Made by a program: the position numbers and the translations under genes
Part shown: piece after piece, positions 53,958-62,233 of the stretch
How positions within the stretch are numbered: position 1 is the stretch's first letter
Layout: the number at the start of each line of letters is the position of its first letter
Notes under the pieces: model-generated
Told to the model about the DNA's origin: nothing
Databases searched by the model: none
The model's input: the letters and a program-made list of their open reading frames with translations, nothing else
DNA from: Siccirubricoccus phaeus
Lineage (GTDB): Bacteria; Pseudomonadota; Alphaproteobacteria; Acetobacterales; Acetobacteraceae
Assembly: GCF_008360935.1 (NCBI RefSeq)
Contig: NZ_SRXO01000023.1
Coordinates: forward strand, 39,105-103,104
Length of the DNA: 64,000 nt
Direction of reading: 5' to 3'

Positions 53958-53976
53958 TGTTCGCCTGAGCTGAACA
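53958..53976. promoter_or_regulatory. LysR-type inverted repeat TGTTC-N9-GAACA
   Basis: Immediately upstream of the lysR start (53957) in the 113-bp divergent gap. Arms 53958-53962 and 53972-53976 fit a LysR autoregulation site (T-N11-A type). Confidence 0.6.
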
Positions 53977-54070
53977 GTCCTGGCAAATTTAGGCCGATTA
54001 TCCCGTGCCTGCCAAAGCCCAATCTCCCCCGCATCGCCCTCGCGGCGACAGCAAGCGGAGGACAGAGACC

Positions 54071-54814
54071 ATGAGCAGCAGCGAGCAGAACCGGGTCGCC
54101 ATCGTCACCGGCGCCTCCCGCGGCATCGGCGCCGCCATTGCGGAGCGGCTGGCGCGGGACGGCTTCACCACCGTCATCAACTACGCCGGCCGGGCCGCCG
54201 AGGCCGAGGCGCTGGCGGCGAAGATCGAAGCGGCCGGCGGCCACGCCCTCACCCACCGGGCGGATGTCAGCGACCCCGCCGCCGTGGCGCGGATGTTCGC
54301 GGCGGCGGAGGCCGCCTTCGGCGGCGTCGACGTGGTGGTGAACAATGCCGGCATCATGCGCCTCGCCCCGATCGCCGAGGCGGAGGACGCGCTGGTCGAC
54401 AGCCAGCTCGCCATCAACCTGAAGGGCAGCCTGAACATGATGCGGGAGGCCGCCCGGCGGCTGCGGGAGGGCGGGCGGATCGTCAACCTCTCCTCCTCCG
54501 TCGTCGGCCTCACCCCGCCCGGCTACGGCCCCTATGCCGCGACCAAGGCGGCGGTGGAAGCGCTGACCCATGTGCTGGCGAAGGAGCTGCGCGGCCGCCG
54601 CATCACGGTGAACGCCGTCGCCCCCGGCCCCACCGCCACGGCGCTGTTCCTGGACGGCAAGCCGCAGGCGGTCATCGACCAGCTCGCCAAGGCCGCCCCG
54701 CTGGAGCGGCTGGGGCAGCCGGAGGACATCGCCGCGGCCGTCGCCTTCCTCGCCGGGCCGGACGGCGCCTGGGTGAACGGCCAGGTGCTGCGCGCCAATG
54801 GCGGCATCGTCTGA
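54071..54814 (+). CDS. SDR oxidoreductase (3-oxoacyl-ACP reductase-like)
   Basis: 247 residues from ATG at 54071. VAIVTGASRGIGAAIAERLA, VNNAGIMRLAPIAE, active site NLSSSVVGLTPPGYGPYAATK, C-terminal AFLAGPDGAWVNGQVLRANG. NADPH-dependent ketone or acyl reductase; substrate unknown. Followed after 27 bp by a second SDR on the same strand; both are probably under the divergent LysR. Confidence 0.9.
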   Translation: MSSSEQNRVAIVTGASRGIGAAIAERLARDGFTTVINYAGRAAEAEALAAKIEAAGGHALTHRADVSDPAAVARMFAAAEAAFGGVDVVVNNAGIMRLAPIAEAEDALVDSQLAINLKGSLNMMREAARRLREGGRIVNLSSSVVGLTPPGYGPYAATKAAVEALTHVLAKELRGRRITVNAVAPGPTATALFLDGKPQAVIDQLAKAAPLERLGQPEDIAAAVAFLAGPDGAWVNGQVLRANGGIV

Positions 54815-54841
54815 ACCCCGCACGCGGAAAGGAGCACAGCC

Positions 54842-55735
54842 ATGAGCAGGCAGACCATCCTCGTCACTGGCGCCTCCTCCGGCTTCGGCCGGCTGGCCGC
54901 CGAGGCCCTGGCCCGCGCCGGACATACCGTCTTCGCCTCGATGCGCGACCTCGGCGGGCGCAACGCCGGCAATGCCGCGGCGCTACGAGAGCTGGCGGCG
55001 GCAGGGCTCTCGCTGCACCCGCTGGAGCTGGACGTGCAATCCCAGCCCTCGGTGGATGCCGCCCTCGCCCGGCTGCTGGCGGAGGCCGGCAGGCTGGACG
55101 TGGTGGTGCACAATGCCGGCCACATGGTCTTCGGCCCGGCCGAGGCCTTCACGCCCGAACAATATGCCGAGCTCTACGACGTCAACGTGCTCGGCACCCA
55201 GCGGGTGAACCGCGCCGCGCTGCCGCATCTGCGGCGGCAGGGGAGGGGGCTGCTGGTCTGGGTCTCCTCCTCCAGCTCGGCCGGCGGCACCCCGCCCTAC
55301 CTGGCGCCCTATTTCGGCGCCAAGGCGGCGATGGACGCCATCGCCGTGCAATATGCGCGGGAGCTGGCGCGGTGGGGGATCGAGACCTCCATCATCGTCC
55401 CCGGCGCCTTCACCCAGGGCACCAACCACTTCGCCCATGCCGGCGCGCCGGCGGATGCCGCCGTGGCGGCGGAATACGAGGCCGGGCCCTATGCCGGCTT
55501 CGGCGAGCAGGTGCAGCGGGCCTTCGCCGCCATCGTGCCGAAGGCGGCGGATGCCGGGGCGGTGGCGGAGGCCATCGTGCAGGTGGTGGACGCGCCCTGC
55601 GGCCAGCGCCCCTTCCGGGTGCATATCGACCCGACCCAGGACGGCGCCGATGTGGGCTTCGCCGTGCTCGACCGGCTGCGGGCGGAAATGCTGCACCGGG
55701 TGGGGCTGGGGGATCTGCTGGTGCCGAAGGGGTGA
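54842..55735 (+). CDS. SDR-family oxidoreductase
   Basis: 297 residues, preceded by GGAAAGGAGCACAGCC. NAD site ILVTGASSGFGRLAAEALAR, HNAG, active site VSSSSSAGGTPPYLAPYFGAK. The Ala/Phe-rich GFG version of the glycine motif and its length mark a divergent SDR subgroup. Second gene of a two-SDR operon. Confidence 0.9.
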   Translation: MSRQTILVTGASSGFGRLAAEALARAGHTVFASMRDLGGRNAGNAAALRELAAAGLSLHPLELDVQSQPSVDAALARLLAEAGRLDVVVHNAGHMVFGPAEAFTPEQYAELYDVNVLGTQRVNRAALPHLRRQGRGLLVWVSSSSSAGGTPPYLAPYFGAKAAMDAIAVQYARELARWGIETSIIVPGAFTQGTNHFAHAGAPADAAVAAEYEAGPYAGFGEQVQRAFAAIVPKAADAGAVAEAIVQVVDAPCGQRPFRVHIDPTQDGADVGFAVLDRLRAEMLHRVGLGDLLVPKG

Positions 55736-55740
55736 AATTG

Positions 55741-55946
55741 GGGGCTTCGCCCGCAGACCTTCACCACGCGCGCTGCCGCCGGCGGCAGTGCCGCCAACCC
55801 CCGCCGGAGGGTGGACCACCCGGACCCCGGCGCGAGTCTTACGGTTCAACCTGCCGACTCGGACCGGGGTCCGGGGCCAGGTCCTGGCCCCGGCGGGGGT
55901 GCAGGGGGCAGCGCCCCCTGCCAGGGGAGGCGAAGCCCCCGCCTCA
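55741..55946. repeat. GC-rich hairpin repeat abutting AraC stop (family B)
   Basis: GGTTCAACCTGCCGACTCGG, CCGGGGCCAGGTCCTGGCCCCGG, GGGGGCAGCGCCCCC, GGAGGCGAAGCCCCCGCC. The minus-strand TGA (55944-55946) of the AraC gene continues straight into GGCGGGGGCTTCGCCTCC. Confidence 0.65.
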
Positions 55947-56876
55947 CGGCCCCCGCCCCGCCCGATGCTCCCGCCGCCACGCCGCCGGACTCACCCCGCA
56001 AAGCCGGGTGAAGACCCGCGTCAGATGGCTCTGATCGGCGAAGCCGCAGGCCAGCGCCACCCCGGCGATGCTCTCCTCGCCTTCCAGCATCATCGCCTTC
56101 GCCCGGTCCACCCGGTAGCGCAGCAGCCATTGGTGCGGCGAGATCCCGGCGCTCTGGCGGAAGGCCCGGGCGAAATGCGCGCGGGAGAGGCCGCAATGCT
56201 CCGCCAGCTCCCCCAGGCTGATATCCGCGGCGTAATGCGCCGCCAGGAAGGCCTCGGCCCGCGCCCGCTGGCGCGGCGAGAGCCCGCCCTTCACCGCCAG
56301 CAACTGCCGGCCGCCATCGCCATAGCGGGCCAGCACATGCAGCAGCATGGCATTGATCACATGGTCGATGAAAAGCTGGTTCACCTCCTGCGGCCGGGCG
56401 AAGGCCGGTTCCAGCGCCGCCGCCAGATGCGTCAGCGTCGGGTCCAGCAGACCGGGCGGGCAGGCGAGATGCGCCACCCGCCGCATGCCGGCCGTATCCG
56501 CCATCTCGTCCAGCGCCTGGCGGGGGATGTAGATGGACAGCGCCTCATGCGCGGCGGTGACGCGCGCGGCATGTTCCCCCAGCAGGTTGACGATGCGGAT
56601 GGACCCGGCCCGGTAGCCCTGGCGGAGGAAGCTGCGCCCCCGGCTGTACAGCTCATGCTCCGGCACGGTGGTGAGGTAGAGGGCGAGGATGAAGGTGTCC
56701 TCGGCCGGGACGCGCGGGGAGAGGCCGAATTGCGCCGGGCCGATGCGCAGCCGGCTGAGGGCGACCTGGGCGCTCCTCAGGCTGCGGGTGACGAAATGCG
56801 GCATATGCCGGAGGTGGAAGCTCCGGGCGATGGCATCGCCGTAATTCCGCCGTTCGGTGCTCGGAGCCGCGTTCAT
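55944..56876 (-). CDS. AraC-family transcriptional regulator
   Basis: 310 residues from ATG at 56874-56876. C-terminal double HTH (about 210-305): AEAFLAAHYAADISLGELAE, CGLSRAHFARAFRQSAGISP, ACGFADQSHLTRVFTRLCGVSP. The N-terminal part is an AraC-ligand-like domain. The effector is unknown; it may control the GMC gene at 57298 or the SDR pair. Confidence 0.88.
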   Translation of the reverse strand: MNAAPSTERRNYGDAIARSFHLRHMPHFVTRSLRSAQVALSRLRIGPAQFGLSPRVPAEDTFILALYLTTVPEHELYSRGRSFLRQGYRAGSIRIVNLLGEHAARVTAAHEALSIYIPRQALDEMADTAGMRRVAHLACPPGLLDPTLTHLAAALEPAFARPQEVNQLFIDHVINAMLLHVLARYGDGGRQLLAVKGGLSPRQRARAEAFLAAHYAADISLGELAEHCGLSRAHFARAFRQSAGISPHQWLLRYRVDRAKAMMLEGEESIAGVALACGFADQSHLTRVFTRLCGVSPAAWRREHRAGRGP

Positions 56877-57297
56877 CCCTGCCCTGTCGTGGCCGGCCCT
56901 GCCGCCCCCGGAGGGTGCCCGGGCCCGCATGGCGCGCCCTTCAGATAGGCGGCCGCGGCGCCGCGTGAAGCCGCCCGGCCATGGGCCGCATGGCGGGGGC
57001 GACCGCCGCGCCGCGCCGCCGCAGCGGCCGGGCGCCGAGGGCGGCGGCGGTGACCTGGCTGTGGTCGTTCCTGCCTGCTGCCGGGCCCCGGCCGCTGCCG
57101 CCCTCGGCAGGGAGATGGCGCTGCAGGCGGCCCGTCAGGGCGCGCCGATGGGCGGGGCGGCGATCGTCACCTGCGACCGGGCGGTTGCGCTGCCCGGGCG
57201 AGGGCGCAGCCATGGCGATCATCGCGCTGCTGCCGGCCATTGCCTCCCTGCTGGCCGCCCCGGTGCCGGTGCTGTCGATAAGGGTGAGGGTGCCCCC
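56877..57297. other. Gene-free 421-bp gap
   Basis: Highly GC-rich, with short open frames on both strands (for example GEGAAMAIIALLPAIASLLA at about 57205-57260) that match no family I can name. It might be a decayed gene. No tRNA, terminator or known repeat was recognised. Confidence 0.5.
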
Positions 57298-59022
57298 TCA
57301 CACCATCACCCGGCTCTCCGCCAGGATCGCGTCCGCGATCTTCTCCGCCGTCATCAGCACCGGGAAATTGGTGTTGGCGCAGGGCACCACCGGGAAGACG
57401 GAGGCATCCACCACCCGCAGCCCGCCCACGCCCTTCACCCGGCCGGAGGTATCGACGACGCTCATCGGATCCTCCTCCCGCCCCATGCGGCAGGAGCAGG
57501 AGGCGTGCCAGACGCCGATCGTCGCCTTGCGGATGAAGGCCTCCAGCGCCTCGTCATCCTGCATCACCTGCTGGAAGGTGAAGCCCTCCACCACATAGCG
57601 CTCGATCAGCCAGCGGCGCAGCGCCGCCGGCCCGTCCAGCAGCGTCGCGATGCCGCGGGTCAGCCAGCGATTGGTCTCGTTCACCACGCCGATCTGGCGC
57701 ACCTTGTCGCTGTAGCTGGCGGGGAAGGGGTCGCTGGTCACCGCCGCCAGCGGGGCGCTCAACTGCATCGCCGCCAGCATCTTGAAGCAGGCCATCAGCC
57801 GCTCGAGGTCGCGGCGGTCGGAGAGCAGGTTGAACTCCACCACCGGCTCCTCCCGCCAATCGGTGGAGGCGAGGCGGACCTGGCCGCTTTCCGAATAGGT
57901 CTTGTTCACGAAGGCCAACATGGAGGCGATCTGCACGCCGACCGCATGCCAGGCGGATTTGCTCGCCACCGCCACGAACATGTCGCCCGGTGGCGCCCCG
58001 CCGATCTGCGAGGAGTAGCGCAGCCCGACCAGGATATGCCGCCGCGTCGGGTCGCTGTCCCGCAGCCTGGCCCGCTTGCGGATGAAGGAGGAGAGCGAGA
58101 TGGAGGGGTGGTCCATCAGCCGCTGCCCCACCCCGGGCAGGGCCGAGAGCACGGGAATGCCGAGATCCCGCAACTGCCCCACCGGGCCGATGCCGGCCCG
58201 CAGCAGATGCGCCGGGCTGTGGATGGCGCCGCAGGAGAGGATGGTCTCGTGGCCGCGGAATTCCTGTTCCTGCCCCTTCACCACCGCCGTCACGCCGACG
58301 CAGCGCGTGCCCTCGAAGAGCAGGGCCTTGGCCTGGGTATTGGTGGAGATGGTCAGGTTGCTCCGCCCCCGCACCGCCATGTCCAGATAGCCGATGGCGG
58401 CGGAGACGCGCTTCTCCTCGGCATTGGAGATGGTGATGGGGAAGTAGCCATCGGTGAATTCGCCATTCTGGTCCGGCAGGTATTTGAAGCCGGCCAGCTT
58501 GAACGCCTCCGCCGCCGCCTTGGCGTGCGGGTTCCAATGCTCCTGCGGGATGCGGCGGACGGGGATGCGGCCTTCCTGGCCATGCCATTCATTGTCGAAG
58601 TCGAGGTCGCGCTCGACCTTCTTGAAATAGGGCAGGACCTTGTCCCAGGACCAGCCCTCGGCGCCGCGCGCCGCCCATTCGTCGTAATCGGTGGGGGCGC
58701 CGCGATTGGCCATCTGGCCGTTGATGGAGGAGCCGCCGCCCAGCACCCGCGCCTGCTCGTATTTCCGCAGCGGCGGGCGTTCGGCGTTGGGGTTGTTGTG
58801 GGAGACGATCTGGGTGTGGACCTTCAGCTCGGTCCAGTGGAAGCGCGGGTCGAAATAGACGGTGCCGGGATAGGTGTCCTCGATCTCCTTCGGCACCTGG
58901 CCGGGCGGCGTGTCCTGCCCCGCTTCCAGCAGCAGCACGCGGTTGGCGGAGCGCGCGGAGAGGCGGTTGGCGAGGACGGAGCCGGCGGAACCGCCGCCGA
59001 TGATGATGTAGTCGTAGATCAC
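57298..59022 (-). CDS. GMC-family oxidoreductase
   Basis: 574 residues. FAD site YIIIGGGSAGSVLANRLSAR, GMC signature GGSSINGQMANRGAPTDYDE, C-terminal active site GVWHASCSCRMGREEDPMSV and FPVVPCANTNFPVLMTAEKI. Divergent from the first GMC gene (6908). The substrate is undetermined. The C-terminal CANTNFPVL replaces the SSNIHPAV seen in the 6908 protein. Confidence 0.92.
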   Translation of the reverse strand: MIYDYIIIGGGSAGSVLANRLSARSANRVLLLEAGQDTPPGQVPKEIEDTYPGTVYFDPRFHWTELKVHTQIVSHNNPNAERPPLRKYEQARVLGGGSSINGQMANRGAPTDYDEWAARGAEGWSWDKVLPYFKKVERDLDFDNEWHGQEGRIPVRRIPQEHWNPHAKAAAEAFKLAGFKYLPDQNGEFTDGYFPITISNAEEKRVSAAIGYLDMAVRGRSNLTISTNTQAKALLFEGTRCVGVTAVVKGQEQEFRGHETILSCGAIHSPAHLLRAGIGPVGQLRDLGIPVLSALPGVGQRLMDHPSISLSSFIRKRARLRDSDPTRRHILVGLRYSSQIGGAPPGDMFVAVASKSAWHAVGVQIASMLAFVNKTYSESGQVRLASTDWREEPVVEFNLLSDRRDLERLMACFKMLAAMQLSAPLAAVTSDPFPASYSDKVRQIGVVNETNRWLTRGIATLLDGPAALRRWLIERYVVEGFTFQQVMQDDEALEAFIRKATIGVWHASCSCRMGREEDPMSVVDTSGRVKGVGGLRVVDASVFPVVPCANTNFPVLMTAEKIADAILAESRVMV

Positions 59023-59189
59023 GGTTCTTTCCCCCCAGGGGCCGCTTGCGGCCTTGGGGCGAGGCTAGAGCAATATCCGCGCCGGTGGAATCACCCGGGG
59101 CGGATTTCCATGGCGATGGAGCGGCGGCGATGGAGCGGCGGCTGCGCCGGCGCCATTGGCGGAAGGGGCCTGCCGCGGCCGCGGTGGAG

Positions 59190-59370
59190 CGCGCCCCGAG
59201 GCAGCTCGGCACCATCGGAGGCGGCCAATCGCGCGGGCCGGCCCGGTGGTCGTGGCCAGGATGACGGCGCCGCACCACGCTTCGCGCGGCCCTGGCCCTG
59301 GCGCGAGAACCCGCGGCTCGGGATGCGCCCCACGGGGCCGGGCGCGCATGGCGCGCCGGGGACGGAACGC
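59190..59370. repeat. Degenerate long-stem element, family E copy 4
   Basis: GGTGGTCGTGGCCAGGATG and GCGCGGCCCTGGCC form imperfect arms around a GCGCC/CGCACCACGC hairpin region, with CCCCACGGGGCCGGGCGCGC downstream. Same arrangement as 781-1010, orientation like 44583. Fills most of the 59023-59450 gap; no gene found there. Confidence 0.5.
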
Positions 59371-59450
59371 CGCGCTTTTGCCGCCCCCGGATGACGGTAT
59401 CCTCCGCCGCAGCCGGCCTGGCAGCGCCCTTCGCCCGGATGCGGCGGCGC

Positions 59451-59966
59451 TCAGAAGCCGATCAGCTCGTCGATGTTCTGCCGCGCCCGGCGCATCGCCT
59501 GCTCGCGGCGCTCCGCCTCGGCCGGGTCGGTGGCGGCGGCGGCACGGCGGCGCTCCGCCTCGCGCAGATCGGCCTCGGCCTGGCGCATGCGGTCGCGCTG
59601 CGCCGCATCCATCGCCGTGCCGCGCTGGGCGCGCAGCTCCTGCAACTGCCGGCGCATGCGGGCGAGCTCCGCATCCTGCTGCCGCACCCGCTGCTCCGCC
59701 GCGCGGGCGCCGGCGCGCATCGCCTCCGCCTGGCGCTCCGCCGCCGCCGCATCCTGCTGCGCCTGGGCGGCGCGGCCGCGGGCGATGGCGCCCTCGTTGG
59801 AAAGCTGCTCCTGCCGCTGCTGGTAGCCGCCGCCGGCGGAGCAGGCGATGCCGCTGATGAAGGTGGTCTGGGTGGGATCGCAATTGCCCATGGGTGCGCA
59901 GCCCCCCAGCGCCAGCAGCGCCGCCACGCCGCACCCCGTCCCCAACCGCATCGCCTGGCGCATCAT
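59451..59966 (-). CDS. Coiled-coil lipoprotein
   Basis: 171 residues from ATG at 59964-59966 (upstream AGAGGGAGACG). Lipobox LLALGGC at about residues 17-23, then a Cys-containing ISGIACSAGGGYQQRQ and a long helical Arg/Glu/Ala-rich coiled coil (about 55-165). Probably outer- or inner-membrane-anchored periplasmic. No family recognised. First of four minus-strand envelope genes (last in order of transcription). Confidence 0.7.
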   Translation of the reverse strand: MMRQAMRLGTGCGVAALLALGGCAPMGNCDPTQTTFISGIACSAGGGYQQRQEQLSNEGAIARGRAAQAQQDAAAAERQAEAMRAGARAAEQRVRQQDAELARMRRQLQELRAQRGTAMDAAQRDRMRQAEADLREAERRRAAAATDPAEAERREQAMRRARQNIDELIGF

Positions 59967-60017
59967 CGTCTCCCTCTGGTCCCTCATCACGCCCGCCAGC
60001 AACCGGCGCTGCCCGGT

Positions 60018-60116
60018 GCCCGTCGCGGCTTTGCCGCGGCAGGCCGTGCGAGGCCCGGAGAAAGCCGCCATCCCGGGGCCCCCTGCCGCCGCGCAGCGGT
60101 GTCGCGGGGAGTATCA
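60018..60116 (-). repeat. Post-stop hairpin repeat, family C copy 4 (diverged)
   Basis: Minus strand begins TGATACTCCCCGCGACACC after the TGA of the upstream gene, with GCGGC-AAA-GCCGCG and GCCTCGCACGGCCTGCCGCG, homologous to the other family C copies. Confidence 0.6.
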
Positions 60117-60836
60117 GATGCTGCTGCCCGGCACGGCGGCCAGGGAGCGGGCGAGATCCGCCGCCGCCCGGTCCATCTCCGCCACCGAGCCGCCGACCGC
60201 CCGGGCCGGCGGGACGAAGCCGCCGCTCTCCCCCGTCGCCGCGCCCATGCCGCCCTGCACCCGGCCGCCATCCGAGATGAGCTCCCGCATCGCCGCGAGG
60301 TCGCGCTGATAGACCGAGGTCTCCTCCCGGAATTGCGCCGCGGTGATCTGGCCGGCGCGGTAGCGCGCATTCAGCGCCGCGATGCGCTGCCGCGCCTCCG
60401 CCGCCACCTGGTTGGCGGCATAGGCGTAGCCCTGGAATTTCCGCGCGTCGGCATTGGCACGGTCGATCTGGGCGCGCAGCGCCGCCTCCCGGTTCGCCTG
60501 GGTCTGCGCGTTCTGCGCCACCAGATAGCCGCCGCCCGCCCCCACCGCCGCGCCGGCGCCGGCGCCGATCGCGGCACCGCGCCCGCCACCCGCCAGTGCG
60601 CCCAGCCCGGCGCCGAGCAGCGCGCCGAGCACGCCGCCTTCCAGCATCGTCTCCCCAGTGCGGACGCGCGGCGTGTAGTCCACATCCTGCTGCTGGCCGA
60701 CGCCCTGGCGCAGCGCCGTCTGCTGCAGCGAGAGGCCGGGCTCCATCGTCCCGGTCTGCGCACAGGCGGAGACCAGCAGCAGCAGCGCGGCGAGCAGCGC
60801 CGCGCGGCCCCGCCCCCAGCAACGCATCAGGCCCAT
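60114..60836 (-). CDS. Glycine-zipper lipoprotein
   Basis: 240 residues from ATG at 60834-60836. Lipobox LLLVSAC. Glycine zipper [39 protein letters not shown] (about residues 65-105), then a helical part with repeated Gln/Arg/Ala and Tyr. The zipper suggests a membrane-embedded oligomer or outer-membrane plug. It ends in a family C repeat. Co-directional with the OmpA-type gene 31 bp before it. Confidence 0.75.
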   Translation of the reverse strand: MGLMRCWGRGRAALLAALLLLVSACAQTGTMEPGLSLQQTALRQGVGQQQDVDYTPRVRTGETMLEGGVLGALLGAGLGALAGGGRGAAIGAGAGAAVGAGGGYLVAQNAQTQANREAALRAQIDRANADARKFQGYAYAANQVAAEARQRIAALNARYRAGQITAAQFREETSVYQRDLAAMRELISDGGRVQGGMGAATGESGGFVPPARAVGGSVAEMDRAAADLARSLAAVPGSSI

Positions 60837-60867
60837 CCCATCCCCCTTCCCGTCATCCCGCGCGCCC

Positions 60868-61311
60868 TCACATCGGGTGCGCCACCACTTCCACCCGGCG
60901 GTTCGCGCCGCTGCGCGGATCATTGGCATCCAGCAATTGCAGCGGCCCGAAGCCCTGCGGCCTGAGCCGCGCGGCAGGGACGCCGCGGGCGATCAGCGCA
61001 TCCACCACCGCCCCGGCCCGCAGCATGGAAAGGCCCATATTGTAGCCGAGACGACCGGTCACGTCGGTATGGCCGTTGATCTCGAATTGCGCGGATTGCA
61101 GCCTTGGGTCGGTGGTCATCGCCTGGGCCAGCGCATCCAGCTCCGCCGCCGCGCCCGGCGGCAGGCGGTAGGAGTTGAAGCCGAAATTGGTGCGTAGCAC
61201 CACGCTGGTCTCGGCGCTGGGCAGCGGCGGGGCGGGCACCGGCTGCACCTGGCGCTGGCAGCCGGCCAGCAGGAGGGCGGCCAGCAGCAGGAAGCGTCGC
61301 GGAAGCGTCAT
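60868..61311 (-). CDS. OmpA-family lipoprotein
   Basis: 147 residues from ATG at 61309-61311. Lipobox LLLAGC. OmpA C-terminal peptidoglycan-binding domain: NGHTDVTGRLGYNMGLSMLR, GVPAARLRPQGFGPLQLLDA, NRRVEVV. It anchors the envelope to peptidoglycan. Located in the middle of the envelope cluster. Confidence 0.88.
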   Translation of the reverse strand: MTLPRRFLLLAALLLAGCQRQVQPVPAPPLPSAETSVVLRTNFGFNSYRLPPGAAAELDALAQAMTTDPRLQSAQFEINGHTDVTGRLGYNMGLSMLRAGAVVDALIARGVPAARLRPQGFGPLQLLDANDPRSGANRRVEVVAHPM

Positions 61312-61391
61312 CGTCTCGGTCGGTCCGTCTCGGTCAGCCCCTCTGGTCAACCCCTCCGGGCGGAGGGTGGGGGCGGAAGGTGAAGGGGGCT

Positions 61392-61850
61392 TCAACGCGG
61401 CGCCAGCAATTCGCCGAATTCCGCCGCGGAGGGCGGCCTGCCGGTGCCGCGCAGATCCACCGGCTGGCCGCGCCGCAGCCGCAGCCCGGCCTGGCGCGCG
61501 ATCAGCTCCGGATTCGGCGGCTGGGCGTCGCGGATATCCCGCAGGGCGGGCGGCAGCATGGCATCGCCCGCGGCGGCGGCGGCCGGGTCCTCGCCCGCCG
61601 TGGTGGCCGGGGCCAGCGGGGGGCGCGGCGTGGCCTGGGGCGAGGCGGCCTGCGGCGCCGCGGCCGGCCGGCGCGGCGCCGGCCCCAGCGGGCGCGGCGC
61701 GGGCATCTGCAGGTCGCTCGGCTTCGGCCCATCCGCCTGCGGCTGCGCTCGCGCCGCCGCCAGGGTGGCGAGGAGCGCCAGCAGCCCGGCGGCGATGCCG
61801 GCCATCGCCCTGCCCGCCACGCCGCCTCCGGTCACGGTCCGTGCCTGCAT
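61392..61850 (-). CDS. Secreted Pro/Ala-rich protein
   Basis: 152 residues from ATG at 61848-61850; upstream GGAGAAGGAGAG. Hydrophobic leader VAGRAMAGIAAGLLALLATL to AAARAQ (cleavage). The mature part is Pro/Ala-rich and acidic-neutral, no known domain; C-terminus LRRGQPVDLRGTGRPPSAAE. First gene of the minus-strand envelope set, 80 bp before the OmpA gene. Confidence 0.65.
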   Translation of the reverse strand: MQARTVTGGGVAGRAMAGIAAGLLALLATLAAARAQPQADGPKPSDLQMPAPRPLGPAPRRPAAAPQAASPQATPRPPLAPATTAGEDPAAAAAGDAMLPPALRDIRDAQPPNPELIARQAGLRLRRGQPVDLRGTGRPPSAAEFGELLAPR

Positions 61851-62233
61851 GCCGCTCTCTCCTTCTCCGGCGGCAGGCTGCTCGACATCGGCGGCCGGCG
61901 CCAGATCGGCCCCGCCCGCCATGGCTGATTTCGCCGCAGACATGTTTCGCATCTGCGTGAACGGCGCCGCCGCCGCATCGATCATCGCGCGATGCCTCTG
62001 CCGACACAAATATGACGGCAGCAAGGCCATGACGGCAGCAAGGCGCGCGCCTGCCGCGGCCGGGGCTTCGCCGGCGTCGTCATCATCGTATCGCCATCTC
62101 GCCTTATTTCGGAGGCAGACTGCACGGCCCCGGAGAAGGAGGCTACACTCGCGCAAGCGGGGCGCGGGGGGTTTCCCCTGGCGTTGCCTCGCATTTTCGT
62201 GAGTGCCCTCGCTGCCAGGAGCCGCGCCGAGAA
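61851..62233. other. Divergent intergenic region with 17-bp tandem repeat
   Basis: 383 bp between the secreted-protein gene and the protease. ATGACGGCAGCAAGGC occurs twice at 62012-62027 and 62029-62044. A moderately AT-richer stretch near 61920-62110 probably contains both promoters. No gene. Confidence 0.5.

Noticed and set aside
56981..57240. Small gene in the AraC-GMC gap
   Set aside because: Frames on both strands have only Arg/Ala/Pro-rich composition and no recognisable motif.
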